Of a DNA stretch of 64,000 bases, positions 1 to 9,100 are shown piece by piece (within the stretch, counting starts at the first letter, position 1; each line of letters starts with the position of its first letter). The stretch comes from Streptacidiphilus sp. PB12-B1b (GTDB lineage: Bacteria; Actinomycetota; Actinomycetes; Streptomycetales; Streptomycetaceae): positions 3,658,001-3,722,000 of the forward strand of contig NZ_CP048405.1 in assembly GCF_014084125.1 (NCBI RefSeq). The letters run 5' to 3'. The translations under genes were made by a program, and so were the position numbers. A model generated the notes under the pieces. It was not told the DNA's origin, did not search any database, and worked only from the letters and a program-made list of their open reading frames with translations.

Positions 1-2
1 CA

Positions 3-242
3 GCGGTGGTGGCCGCGCACAACAACGCGCTGCGGGCCTGGCTGCGCTCGGGCGCGGGCTACGAGCCGGAGGGCGCGGTGGACGAGGCGCTGCAGTACGT
101 CGCCCGGGCCTGGGGCGACCGGAGCGCCCGCCCGGCCGCCGCGGAGGGCGAGCCGGAGGAGGTGGTGGTGATGGTCGCCCGGCGCGGCACGCCGATGTGG
201 CGGGTGGTGCGGGACGTCCAGGCGGCGGTCGATGCCAGCTGA
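3..242 (+). CDS. C-terminal end of a TetR/AcrR-family regulator (5' truncated)
   Basis: The open frame runs in from the left edge, so only about 79 C-terminal residues are visible. The pattern AHNNALRAWLRSG, then an Ala/Glu-rich helix, then VVVMVARRGTPMWRVV, is what I associate with the C-terminal ligand-binding domain of actinobacterial MftR-like TetR regulators. The DNA-binding half lies outside the window, so the family call rests on this tail alone. Immediately downstream are two operator-like boxes overlapping a promoter (249-290), which would suit an adjacent TetR protein. Confidence 0.5.
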   Translation, partial: AVVAAHNNALRAWLRSGAGYEPEGAVDEALQYVARAWGDRSARPAAAEGEPEEVVVMVARRGTPMWRVVRDVQAAVDAS

Positions 243-248
243 ACCGAG

Positions 249-290
249 GGTACTGAGTGCCTTGTCGAGTGGCACTGAGTGTCGTATGGT
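249..290 (+). promoter_or_regulatory. Promoter overlapped by two near-palindromic operator-like boxes
   Basis: Two 13-bp boxes share the pattern GGYACTGAGTGYC, at 249-261 and 271-283. Their starts are 22 bp apart, two helical turns. Each box is a near palindrome around CACT-G-AGTG. They lie over a good promoter: -35 TTGTCG (262-267), a 17-nt spacer and -10 TATGGT (285-290), about 50 nt before the zinc-ribbon gene start. A repressor, possibly the TetR-like protein just upstream, could block this promoter. The promoter and boxes are visible; the regulator is inferred. Confidence 0.55.
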
Positions 291-339
291 CTCCCTGGGT
301 TGACGGCACACTCCGGCGCGTGGATAGGTGGGGGCGGAC

Positions 340-696
340 ATGGGCGTGACGATGTCGGACCGGCAGGAGGCCGGGGAGGTCCTGCGCTACCGCCGCTGCC
401 GCTGGTGCCGCTCGGCCACCGTGCACTCCAGCTTCCTGTGCCCGGTGTGCGGCGAGAGCGAGCTCGATGAGCAGGTCAGCGCCGGGTACGGGGTGGTCAG
501 CCGGCTGGGCGCGACCAGGGGCTCCTGCCAGCTGGTGCACCAGCCGCCGCACGCCTGCGTGGTCACCCTCGACGAGGGCTTCACCATCCCGGCGCTGCTC
601 TCGGAGGACCGCCCCACCGTCGTCCCGCTCGGCGCGCGGGTCTGCCTGCGCGGCCTGGGCGCCGGCCCGCAGGCGGTCGAGTTCCGGCTGGCCTGA
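340..696 (+). CDS. DUF35-like zinc-ribbon/OB-fold protein
   Basis: A protein of 118 residues. The N-terminus carries a CxxC...CxxC zinc ribbon (CRWC and CPVC). It is followed by a beta-rich segment (GYGVVSRLGA...VVTLDEGFTIPALL...GARVCLRGLG) matching the OB-fold of DUF35 acyl-CoA-associated proteins. Members often partner with thiolase-like enzymes, but no thiolase is nearby. I chose the ATG at 340 because a GGTGGGGG ribosome-binding sequence lies 5-7 nt upstream; a GTG at 328 and an ATG at 352 are in frame but less well placed. It is read from the promoter at 262-290, and it lies outside the motif-defined peptide cluster. Confidence 0.6.
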   Translation: MGVTMSDRQEAGEVLRYRRCRWCRSATVHSSFLCPVCGESELDEQVSAGYGVVSRLGATRGSCQLVHQPPHACVVTLDEGFTIPALLSEDRPTVVPLGARVCLRGLGAGPQAVEFRLA

Positions 697-697
697 A

Positions 698-750
698 CCC
701 GCCCGGCCCGAGCCCGCCCGGCCCGAGCCCCCGGCCCGAGCCCGCCCGGG
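698..750. repeat. Short GC-rich tandem repeat
   Basis: A 15-nt unit, CCCGCCCGGCCCGAG, occurs twice exactly (698-712, 713-727), then in a 13-nt shortened form (728-740) and as a partial copy (741-750). It begins just after the stop of the zinc-ribbon gene. It looks like replication slippage in non-coding DNA; I see no function beyond a possible structured 3' end. Confidence 0.6.
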
Positions 751-784
751 CCGCCCGCCGGGGGCCGCGCAGTTGCCCGTGGGC

Positions 785-830
785 TTGCCGCTCGGCTGCC
801 TGGCGCCCGGCCCGGCGCGGATGACAGGCT
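785..830 (+). promoter_or_regulatory. Cluster motif copy 1 with -10-like element, before thioesterase gene
   Basis: TTGCCG (785-790), 5 nt, CTGCCTGG (796-803), then 21 nt to a -10-like CAGGCT (825-830). The thioesterase start is at 895. The TGCC core repeats with an 11-bp period. The same arrangement is found before four other transcription units (4717, 20612, 33050, 39529), which is the reason to call it regulatory. Confidence 0.7.
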
Positions 831-894
831 GCCGGGGACCAGGGAACCGGTCCGGCTGCGATCGGCGCACAGCACTCACAGGAGGGGCGGGGGC

Positions 895-1671
895 ATGACT
901 TCTGGCTCGGGCGGTCGTTGGATCACCGGTCGGTACGCCGTCGGGCAGCCGCGGGTACGGCTGATCTGCGTACCGCAGGCGGGGGCCGGGGCCGGGGCGT
1001 TCTCCGGCTGGCGCAAGCACCTCCCGGACGGCGTGGAGATGGCCCCGGTCGAACTGCCCGGACGCGGCACCCGCTACGGCGAGCCCATGCCGGACGGCGT
1101 GGACGCGCTTGCCGACGCCCTGTTCGAGGGGCTGCTGCCGGAACTGGACCCGCCCTACCTGCTGTTCGGCCACAGCCTGGGCGGCGCGCTCGCCTACGAG
1201 GCCTCCCGGCGGATCCAGCAGGCCGGGCTGCCCGCCCCGCTGGCCACCCTGGTCTCCGGCTCCCGCGCGCCGCAGACGCCCTCGCTGCGCACCATGTCCG
1301 CCGCCGCCGACGACGCCCTGCTGGCGTGGGTGCTGCGCAACGGCGGCCTGCCGGAGGAGCTGCTGGAGTACCCGGGCTTCGTCGAGGAGATCATCCGGGC
1401 CGTGCGCGCCGACCTGCGCTACGCCGAGGAGTACCTGGTGCCCGAACCGGCGGCGCTCGGCTGGCCACTGCACGTCTTCGGCGGCACCGAGGACGAGATC
1501 ACCCCGCCCGAGCAGCTGCCGCGCTGGCAGCGCTGCGCCGCAGGGGAGTTCGGCGTCACCATGCTGCCCGGCGGCCACGGCTTCCCGCACGCGGACCCGG
1601 AGGCCATGCTCGCCGCCGTCCGCGCCGTGCCCGCCGTCCGCGCCGTGCTGCCCCAGCCGCCGCTGCCCTAG
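895..1671 (+). CDS. Type II thioesterase (editing alpha/beta hydrolase)
   Basis: 258 residues, the usual length for stand-alone NRPS/PKS thioesterases. These remove wrongly charged or stalled acyl groups from carrier-protein phosphopantetheine arms in the cytoplasm. The catalytic triad is visible: Ser94 in GHSLGG, Asp200 in GGTEDE and His228 in GGHGF; the N-terminal PxAGAGA stretch is also typical. The ATG follows a strong AGGAGGGG site. It stands alone, far from the synthetases, but carries cluster motif copy 1, so it is probably co-expressed with them. No synthetase in the window has a built-in thioesterase, so one of the three stand-alone enzymes could also release product; that is inference. 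Confidence 0.9.
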   Translation: MTSGSGGRWITGRYAVGQPRVRLICVPQAGAGAGAFSGWRKHLPDGVEMAPVELPGRGTRYGEPMPDGVDALADALFEGLLPELDPPYLLFGHSLGGALAYEASRRIQQAGLPAPLATLVSGSRAPQTPSLRTMSAAADDALLAWVLRNGGLPEELLEYPGFVEEIIRAVRADLRYAEEYLVPEPAALGWPLHVFGGTEDEITPPEQLPRWQRCAAGEFGVTMLPGGHGFPHADPEAMLAAVRAVPAVRAVLPQPPLP

Positions 1672-1684
1672 CCGCCCCCGCCCC

Positions 1685-1702
1685 GGCCGCCGCGCGGCGG
1701 CC
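1685..1702. terminator. Small hairpin after thioesterase gene
   Basis: GGCCGCC and GGCGGCC pair as a 7-bp stem with a 4-nt loop, 13 nt after the thioesterase stop. It is short and has no T-tract, so it is only a possible terminator. The rest of 1672-1874 shows no cluster motif. Confidence 0.3.
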
Positions 1703-1874
1703 CGGTCCCGGACCTCCCTCCTGGTCCGGTACCGGCACGGGAGGGGAACGGGAATGCGGCGTTCGACACTTCGAACCAGTCGCTACACCTTCCTCACACC
1801 CCAGGTCCCCGAGGTGCGGGTGTCGGTGCGGTTGAAGACGGCAGCACCAGTCTCACAAGGAGGGGTGGATTGTC

Positions 1875-3161
1875 TTGACCAATAACCTGTTGCTTCGCTT
1901 GCGGCTCCAACGCGGCCTCACCCAGGAGGAGTTGTCCGAGCACTCGGGCATCAGTGTGCGCACCATAAGAAACCTCGAACGCGGCCAGATCGCCAGGCCT
2001 CGGCGCAGCTCGGTCGACATGCTGCTGGCCGTGCTCGACCCGGAGCTGCGCCCGGACCAGCGCGCCACGCTGGTGGACGAGTTGGGCGTGCCCTCGGCCC
2101 TGGACCCGGAGTGGACGCAGCCGACGGGCCGGGGCGCGGGCGTGTGGCGGGGCTCCCGGCCCCCGCGCACCTCGCTGATCGGCCGTGAGCACGAGGTCGA
2201 GCAGCTCGGCGGCCTGGTCATGGCCAACCAGGTGGTGGTCGTCACCGGCCCGGGCGGGGTCGGCAAGTCCCGGGTGGCCCTGGCCGTCGCCGAGAGCGTG
2301 GGGCACCGGCTGGCCGACGGCGTCGCCGTGGTCGAGATGGGCCGCATCCCCACCGAGCAGCACCTGGACAGCGAGTCGGCCACCGAGCTGGCGCTCAAGG
2401 CGGTCGGCGGGCTGCTGGAGAACGGCCCCGGACCCGCCGGCGGGCGGCTGCTGCTGGTCCTCGACAACGCCGAGCACCTGCCGCGGACCACGGCGCTGCT
2501 GGTCGAGCGGCTGCTCAGCGACTACCGCGCGGTCCACCTGCTGATCACCTCCCGGCGGCCGCCCAAGCTGCACGGCGCGGGCATCTGGGAACTGGCCCCG
2601 CTCAGCTGCGAGGCGGCCGTCGAGCTGATGGTGCAGCGGCTGCGCACCAGCTGCCCGACGCTGGACCTCTCCGAGGACCTGTCCCAGGTCGCGGAGCTGT
2701 GCCGGCAGCTGGACGGGCTGCCCCGGCTGGTGGAGTTCGCCGCGCACCGGCTGCGGCTGGTCTCGCTGGCCACCCTGCTCTCGGACAGCCGCGCCAAGAA
2801 CCTGCTCGGCTCGTCCGACCTGGCGGCCCTGCCGCACCAGCGCACCCTGGAGGCGAGCGTGCGCTGGAGCCTGGAGCTGCTGGACGAGCGCCACCAGAGC
2901 TTCCTCTCCCGGCTGGCCCGGCGGCCCGAGGGCATCCGGCTGGACGCCGACGACGAGGCCGCCGGGGCCGGGGCCGCCGGGCTGTCCAGCACGGAAGTGG
3001 AGCTGCTGGCCGACCTGGCCGACTCCTCGCTGCTGCAGGTGGACCGGGGCCGCCAGTACCAGTACCGGCTGCTGCGCCATGTGCAGGCCCTGCTCGCCGC
3101 CGGCCCGGAGCCGGTGCTGGTCGGCGCCGGGCGGGAGGAGCACCGCGTTCCCGCCGGGTAG
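1875..3161 (+). CDS. HTH plus NB-ARC-type ATPase transcriptional regulator
   Basis: 428 residues. Residues 1-50 form a Cro/C1-type helix-turn-helix (LRLQRGLTQEELSEHSGISV). From about residue 95 there is a nucleotide-binding module with Walker A GPGGVGKS, Walker B LLLVLDN and a downstream LITSRRPP, as in AfsR/NB-ARC STAND ATPases. It lacks a BTAD domain and the usual TPR tail, so it is not a full SARP and is short for a STAND regulator. The start is TTG at 1875, preceded by AAGGAGGGG; the rare start may limit translation. It is the only likely pathway regulator inside the cluster, and a candidate to act at the five motif copies, though its own upstream region lacks the motif. Confidence 0.75.
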   Translation: MTNNLLLRLRLQRGLTQEELSEHSGISVRTIRNLERGQIARPRRSSVDMLLAVLDPELRPDQRATLVDELGVPSALDPEWTQPTGRGAGVWRGSRPPRTSLIGREHEVEQLGGLVMANQVVVVTGPGGVGKSRVALAVAESVGHRLADGVAVVEMGRIPTEQHLDSESATELALKAVGGLLENGPGPAGGRLLLVLDNAEHLPRTTALLVERLLSDYRAVHLLITSRRPPKLHGAGIWELAPLSCEAAVELMVQRLRTSCPTLDLSEDLSQVAELCRQLDGLPRLVEFAAHRLRLVSLATLLSDSRAKNLLGSSDLAALPHQRTLEASVRWSLELLDERHQSFLSRLARRPEGIRLDADDEAAGAGAAGLSSTEVELLADLADSSLLQVDRGRQYQYRLLRHVQALLAAGPEPVLVGAGREEHRVPAG

Positions 3162-3175
3162 CCGCCGAAGAACGG

Positions 3176-3241
3176 CGCGGTCCCGTGCCGTTCCCGTCGC
3201 CGGCGCCCTCCGGCGTCCGACGGGAACGGCACGGGACCGCG
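3176..3241. terminator. Bidirectional hairpin terminator (24-bp perfect stem)
   Basis: A perfect 24-bp inverted repeat (3176-3199 with 3218-3241) and an 18-nt loop lie between the convergent regulator (stop 3161) and MFS gene (stop 3256). Flanking GAACGG/CCGTTC extends the stem past one bulge. Position and strength indicate a shared terminator. Confidence 0.85.
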
Positions 3242-3255
3242 GCCGTTCGCGGCGG

Positions 3256-4593
3256 TCAGACCGCGCCCTGCGGCTCCGGCCGGACCTCCTCCCGCGCCCC
3301 CGGCACCGGCGCCAGCTCCTGGACCTCGCCGATCGGGGTGCCCAGCACGTCGAGCGAGCGGGACAGCGCCAGCGCGGCCCCCAGCGGCACCATCACGATC
3401 AGCAGCGCCAGCATCCCGCCGGGCACACCGAACAGGAACGCCAGCAGCCCGGCCAGCAGCGGCCCGGTCCACTCCAGCGCGTACGCCCCGAAGCGGTTCA
3501 CCGCCGCCACCCGGCCCAGCAGCTGGTCCGGGACGAGCTGCATGACGTACGTCTGCAGCACCACATTGGCCGGGACGGTGGCGATCTCCGCCAGCGCGAC
3601 CACCACCGCGATCTGCCAGACCTGCGGCACCAGGGCGGTCACCGCCAGCCCCAGGGTGAACGCCCAGATCGCCAGGCAGAGCACCAGCCGCGGCGCGATC
3701 CGCCGGGCCACCGCCGGGGCGAACACCGAGCCCACCAGCCCGCCGGCCACGGTCAGCGCACTGACCACGCCGATCGCGTCCGGGCCGCCGCCACGGTGCC
3801 GCACCAGGGCGATCAGCAGCAGCAGGAACGCCTGGGCCACCATGTTCAGCACCGACGCCATGACCACGACGAAGCGCAGGAACGGCTGGTGCCGGACGAA
3901 CCGCACCCCCTCGGCGACGTCCTGGGTGACGGTCGTCGCCGGGGCGTCCTCCTGCCGGTCGGGCCCCAGCGGCTTGCGGATGTTCAGCGCGCCCAGCGCC
4001 GCGAAGACGAAGGAGGCCGCGTCCGCGGCGAACGGGAACCAGCGGGCGACGGCGAACAGCACGCCGCCCAGCGGCGAGCCCAGCAGCTGCGCCGCCATGT
4101 CGCGGCCCATCGCCTGCCCGTTGGCCGACGCCAACTGCTCCTTGGGGACGATCCGCCGCAGCGCCGGCGTGCTCGCGCCCAGCACCAGCCCCGCGCACAG
4201 CCCGCTGACCGCGGCGGCGACCGCCAGCAGCGGCACCGCGGCGCGGCCCGAGCCGACCAGCGCGGCGACCCCGCCCAGCACCACCGCCTGCACCAGCGGG
4301 ACGGCGACCAGGATGGCCCGCCGGGAGACCCGGTCGGCCAGCGCGCCACCCCACAGCGTCATGACGAGGATGCCGACCAGATTCGCCGAACCGATCACCC
4401 CGGCCTCGGTCACCGATCCGGTGAGGGAGAGGACGAGCAGCGGATAGGCGATGGCGGAGACGCTGGTGCCCAGCGCCGAAAGGGTGTTCCCGGTCCACCA
4501 CCCGACATAGTCCGGATTGCGCCAGAGCGAGCGGACGCCCTGCTTTCCTTCGGGCAGTTCCGGCTGCGGTTCTGCCTCTTCTGCTGTGACCAC
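3256..4593 (-). CDS. MFS transporter, likely peptide exporter
   Basis: 445 residues with about twelve hydrophobic helices and the WWTGNTLSALGTSVSAIAYPLL opening typical of actinobacterial MFS drug-type exporters. The GTG at 4593 is preferred because GGAG lies 10 nt upstream; the open frame continues to 4779 but that extension is basic, Pro/Ala-rich and has no ribosome site. It is divergent from the P450-led operon, sharing a 212-bp intergenic region. Its place in the cluster suggests export of, and self-protection from, the peptide. Substrate is not shown by the sequence. Confidence 0.85.
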   Translation of the reverse strand: MVTAEEAEPQPELPEGKQGVRSLWRNPDYVGWWTGNTLSALGTSVSAIAYPLLVLSLTGSVTEAGVIGSANLVGILVMTLWGGALADRVSRRAILVAVPLVQAVVLGGVAALVGSGRAAVPLLAVAAAVSGLCAGLVLGASTPALRRIVPKEQLASANGQAMGRDMAAQLLGSPLGGVLFAVARWFPFAADAASFVFAALGALNIRKPLGPDRQEDAPATTVTQDVAEGVRFVRHQPFLRFVVVMASVLNMVAQAFLLLLIALVRHRGGGPDAIGVVSALTVAGGLVGSVFAPAVARRIAPRLVLCLAIWAFTLGLAVTALVPQVWQIAVVVALAEIATVPANVVLQTYVMQLVPDQLLGRVAAVNRFGAYALEWTGPLLAGLLAFLFGVPGGMLALLIVMVPLGAALALSRSLDVLGTPIGEVQELAPVPGAREEVRPEPQGAV

Positions 4594-4716
4594 TGCCGCA
4601 GTTCTCCGTTTCTCCGGTGCGGGATATGGAGCGATGAGCGCCGACTCTTCCGCGCCCGGCGCGCGGTGTCCAGGAAGGGCCCGGGCAGGACACGGGCATT
4701 TCTGCGGCAGCGGCAC

Positions 4717-4762
4717 TTGCCGGTCCGCTGCCTGGCCGCCGCGGCGCCCGCCGGAATGTAAT
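4717..4762 (+). promoter_or_regulatory. Cluster motif copy 2 with -10-like element, before P450 operon
   Basis: TTGCCG (4717-4722), 5 nt, CTGCCTGG (4728-4735), 21 nt, then TGTAAT (4757-4762). The P450 start codon is at 4806. This copy would drive the seven-gene + strand operon that includes the halogenase. The rest of the 4594-4805 divergent region has no comparably exact copy facing the MFS gene. Confidence 0.75.
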
Positions 4763-4805
4763 TCAGGGGCACCGCTCAACCTGTCGAGCAGCGGAGGGCT
4801 GTCTT

Positions 4806-6095
4806 GTGTATGCCGAGGCTCTGAACGTCCCGCGCCCCGACCGGGCGGCCGACGGGACGGACGCGGTCGGTCAGGTCGACGCGGTCGACCTGACCGACCC
4901 GGAGACCTTCGCCCGGGCCGACCTGGGCGACCACTGGCGCAGGCTGCGGCGGGAGTCCCCGGTCCACTGGCACCCGGCGGCCCCCGGCCGCCCGGGCTTC
5001 TGGGTGGTCAGCCGCTACGCCGACCTGCTCACGGTGTACCGGGACAACCGGAACTACACCTCGGAGAAGGGCAATGTGCTGGTCACCCTGCTCGCCGGGG
5101 AGGACTCGGCGGCCGGCCGGATGCTGGCGGTCACCGACGGCCCGCACCACCGCGACGTGCGCAACGTGCTGCTGAAGGCGTTCACCCCGCGTGCCATGGC
5201 CGGCGTGGTCGAGCGGGTCCGGGCCAACACCCGGCGGCTGGTGGCCGATGCGGTCCGCCGGGGCAGCTGCGACTTCGCCGCCGAGGTCTCCGAGCACATC
5301 CCGCTGGCCACCATCGCCGACCTGCTCGGCGTCCCGGAGTCGGACCGCGCGTACCTGCTCTCCCGGACCAGGTCCGCGCTCAGCTCGGACACCGCGGGCC
5401 AGAGCGACGAGGACGGCTGGTCGGCCCGCAGCGACATCCTGCTGTACTTCGCCGACCTCATGGAGCAGCGCCGGGGCCGGGAGACGGACGACGTGATCAG
5501 CGTCCTGACCAACGCCCTGGTCGACGGCAAGCACCTGGCCAGGGACGAGATCGTACTGAACTGCTACAGCCTGATCCTGGGCGGCGACGAGACCAGCCGG
5601 CTGACCATGAACGACGCGGTGCGCACCCTCGCCGTCGAGCACGGGCAGTGGCAGGCGCTGCGGGAGCGGCGGGTCGCCGTCGGGACCGCCGCCGAGGAGG
5701 TGCTCCGCTGGGCCACGCCGACCATGCACTTCGGCCGCAGCGCGGTCCACCGGACGGTGCTGGGCGGCCAGGAGATCGCGCCGGGCGACATCGTCACGCT
5801 GTGGCACTCCTCGGCCAACCGGGACGAGGCGGTCTTCGCCGAGCCGGACCGCTTCGACCTGGCCCGCACCCCCAACAAGCACCTGGCCTTCGGCTACGGC
5901 CCGCACTTCTGCATCGGCGCGTACCTGGCCCGGGCCGAGGTCACCGCGATGCTCGACGCGCTGCGCAGTTTCAGCAGCGGATTCGAGATCGCCGGCCCGG
6001 TGAAGCACTTCCACTCGAATTTCCTGACCGGGCTCAGCTCGCTGCCGGTCAGCTTCGAACCCGACCTGGCCGGGCTCGCCGCCGGGACGACGTGA
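4806..6095 (+). CDS. Cytochrome P450 (first of two)
   Basis: 429 residues, normal for a soluble bacterial P450. The heme-ligand loop is AFGYGPHFCIG with Cys369. ExxR is E298-R301. The I-helix motif is GGDETSR (259-265), with an acid and Thr263 in place. The GTG start follows GGAGGG by 7 nt. It opens the halogenase operon, and the next gene's stretch begins right after its stop. P450s beside discrete A and T proteins often hydroxylate a carrier-bound amino acid at the beta carbon (NovI and NikQ are the known models); a role on the adjacent synthetase is inferred. Acting on the finished peptide is the alternative. Confidence 0.9.
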   Translation: MYAEALNVPRPDRAADGTDAVGQVDAVDLTDPETFARADLGDHWRRLRRESPVHWHPAAPGRPGFWVVSRYADLLTVYRDNRNYTSEKGNVLVTLLAGEDSAAGRMLAVTDGPHHRDVRNVLLKAFTPRAMAGVVERVRANTRRLVADAVRRGSCDFAAEVSEHIPLATIADLLGVPESDRAYLLSRTRSALSSDTAGQSDEDGWSARSDILLYFADLMEQRRGRETDDVISVLTNALVDGKHLARDEIVLNCYSLILGGDETSRLTMNDAVRTLAVEHGQWQALRERRVAVGTAAEEVLRWATPTMHFGRSAVHRTVLGGQEIAPGDIVTLWHSSANRDEAVFAEPDRFDLARTPNKHLAFGYGPHFCIGAYLARAEVTAMLDALRSFSSGFEIAGPVKHFHSNFLTGLSSLPVSFEPDLAGLAAGTT

Positions 6096-6161
6096 ATGCC
6101 GCACTGCCCCACTGCTGCTGTGCCCGAAAACCGACCGGGTCCGCGAATCGGAGAGTTCCCC

Positions 6162-9100
6162 GTGTATTCCCTTGATATCAGCAGTCCGCCCTGGACGGCC
6201 ATTGCCGCCACTGTTCTCGGAATGGACGCCGCCGACATCGCGGCGAAATCCGCGACGGAATCCTTCGCGGAAATCGGCGGCACCCGCGGCGACGCCCGGG
6301 AGTACGCGTCCCGGATGTCCCTGGAATGCGGCCGGACGGTCGACGTCGACCAGCTGCTGGGCAGCGCGCCGTTCGCCCGGACCGGCCCCGGCGCCGACCG
6401 CGAGCAGACCGCGGTGACCCGGGCCCAGGAAGGCATGCTCTCGGTCGAGGGCCCGCTGGAGGGCCGGCCCACCCCGTTCCACATCATGGTCAGCGCCACC
6501 GTCACCGGCCGCCTGGACGTCCCCCGGCTGAAGGCCGCGCTGGCCCGGGTCACCGGCCGCCACAGCTCGCTGCGCACGGTCTTCGCCCGCAACGTCGGCA
6601 GCGGCGTGCTGGAACGCCGGGTGCTGCCGCAGTGGCAGCCGGTCGTCCTCGAGCAGGAGCTGCCGCAGCAGCCGGCCGGCGGCGACACCGTCGAGCTGGT
6701 GCACCGGCTGCTCACACCCGCCGCACCGCAGCTGCTGCGGCCGTACGAGCGCCCGCCGGTGGTGTTCGTGCTCACCTCCGTCGCCCCGGAGCTGTCGGTG
6801 CTGTCGATCCTGGCCCACCACACCGTGGTCGACGGCTGGAGCATCGGGCTGCTGTGGAACGAGATCACCGCCGGGTACGCCGACGGCGGCGGGGGAGCGC
6901 AGCCGCCGGCGCCGGGCATGGAACTGCTGGTCCGGGCCGAACAGGCAGCGCTGGGACGGGATATGACGTCCCGTCGGGCAGTCGCGCTGGCCGACTGGCC
7001 GACCGTCGCCGAGATCCCCGGCGATCTGGAGCGCCCCGCCCAGCGCACCTTCGCCGGCACCCGGCTGCCGTTCGCGCCGAGCGACGCCGCCCGCACCGGC
7101 AGCACCGCGCTCGCCGCCGCGCTCGGGGTCTCCCGCAATGTGGTGCTGATGGCGGCCTGGGCGCTGGTCGTCGCCCGCCGCGCCGGGCTGACCCGGCTGC
7201 TGGTCGGGGTGCCCACGGTGGGCCGCTCCTCGGAGGCCGCGATGGGGGTGATCGGCGGCTCCACCGGGCTCGGCCCGGTCGCCTGCGAGATCCCGGAGGA
7301 GGGCAGCGTCGCCGACTACCTGAAGCAGACCGCCCGGGCCATGCGCGCCGTGCTGACCTACGGCAACGTCCCCTTCGAGGACCTGGTCGGAGCGCTGTCC
7401 GCGGGCGGCGACCAGTCCCGCAACCCGCTGGTGCAGATCGCCTTCGGGGCGCACAACGAGCTGGTGCCCACCGCAATGCCCGCGGGCGGGGTGCGCTTCG
7501 ACGTCCGGGTCGGCCACACCGGCGGCACCGCCTACGACGCCATGCTGCACGTGCTGCGCTGGGAGCCGGATCCGGAGCTGGAGCTGGAGTACGCCACCTC
7601 GGTCCTGACCGCCGCCGAGGCCATGGCCCTGGCCGGAAGCTTCGACCGCGCCCTGGTCGAGATGGCCGCCGACCCGCAGCAGCCGCTGGCCGCCGTCACC
7701 ACCCTCACCGCCGACCAGCAGCAGCGGCTGCGCGCCCTGGGCCAGGGCCCGGACGCGGAGGCCGAGGAGGGGCTGTGGCAGCTGGTCGAGGCCGCCGCGG
7801 CGCGCACCCCGGAGGCGGTCGCGGTCCGCGACGGCGACCCGGACCGATCGCTGACTTATCGTCAACTCATGGCCGCAGCAGCGGCGCAGGCGGCGGAGCT
7901 GACCGCCGCCGGGGTCGGCGAGGGCGACCGGGTGGCGATCGCGGCCCGCCGCTCGGCCGAGGAGGTCGTCGCCGTCCTGGCGGTCCTGCGCACCGGCGCC
8001 GCCTACGTGGGCGTGGACGCCGACAACCCGCCCGCCGCCACCGCCGCCGCCCTGGACCGGGCCGGGGTGCGGGTCGTCCTCGGCCAGGCCGACCGCCTGG
8101 CCGCCCTGGGCAGCGCCACCGACGGCCGGACCGCGCTGACCGTCCTCGACCCGCTGGCCCCGGCACCGGCGCAGACGAACCCGGCAGCGGCGCAGGCGTA
8201 CCCGCCGCCCGCACCGGCCGACCCCGGCCGGATCGCCTACCTGGCCTTCACCTCCGGGACCACCGGCCGGCCCAAGGGCGCGACGATCCCCTGCCGGGCC
8301 GTCGTCCGGCTGGCCCACCGCCCGGCGTTCCTGTCGCCCGGCGCGAGCGACCGCTTCGTCCGGCTGGCGCCGCTGGCCTTCGACGCGTCCACGCTGGAGA
8401 TCTTCGCCCCGCTGCTGGCCGGGGGCACCGTCGAGGTCTACCCCGGCGACCGGGTGCTGCCCAACGCCCTGGCCGCGTTCCTGAAGCGCCGGGCGGTCAC
8501 CGGGCTGTGGCTGTCGGCCGGGCTGTTCCGGCTCGCCGCCGACTACCGCCCGGACGCCTTCCGCGCCGTCACCCAGCTGCTCACCGGCGGCGACGTGGTG
8601 CCGCCCGCGCAGGTGGCGCAGGTGCTGCGCGCCTGCCCCGGGCTGCGGATCAGCAACGGCTACGGCCCGACCGAGAACACCACCTTCACCACCGTGCACC
8701 ACGTGGACGACCCGGCCGGGGCCATCGGCCCCGCGCTGCCCATCGGCAGGCCGATCCAGGGGACCGGCGTGCTGGTGCTCGACCCCGGCGGCCGACCGGT
8801 GCCGCCCGGCGGCATCGGCGAACTCTTCGCCTACGGCGACGGCCTGGCCCTCGGCTACGCGGGCATGCCCGACGAGACCGCCCGCGCCTTCGGAGCCTTC
8901 GCCCGCCACGACGGCCGCCCGCTCTACCGCACCGGCGACCTGGTCCGCTGGGACGCCGAGGGAAACCTCAGGTTCCTCGGCCGACGCGACCGCCAGGTCA
9001 AGATCCGCGGCTTCCGGGTCGAGCCCGACCACGTCGCAGGAGTGCTCCGGCAGCACCCGGACGTGCGGGACGCCGCCGTGGCCGTCGTGCCCCTCGGCAA

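Noticed and set aside
4594..4805. A cluster motif facing the MFS gene (around 4671-4692)
   Set aside because: CCAGGAAG...GGGCAG only partly matches the reverse complement of the motif and has wrong bases in both halves.
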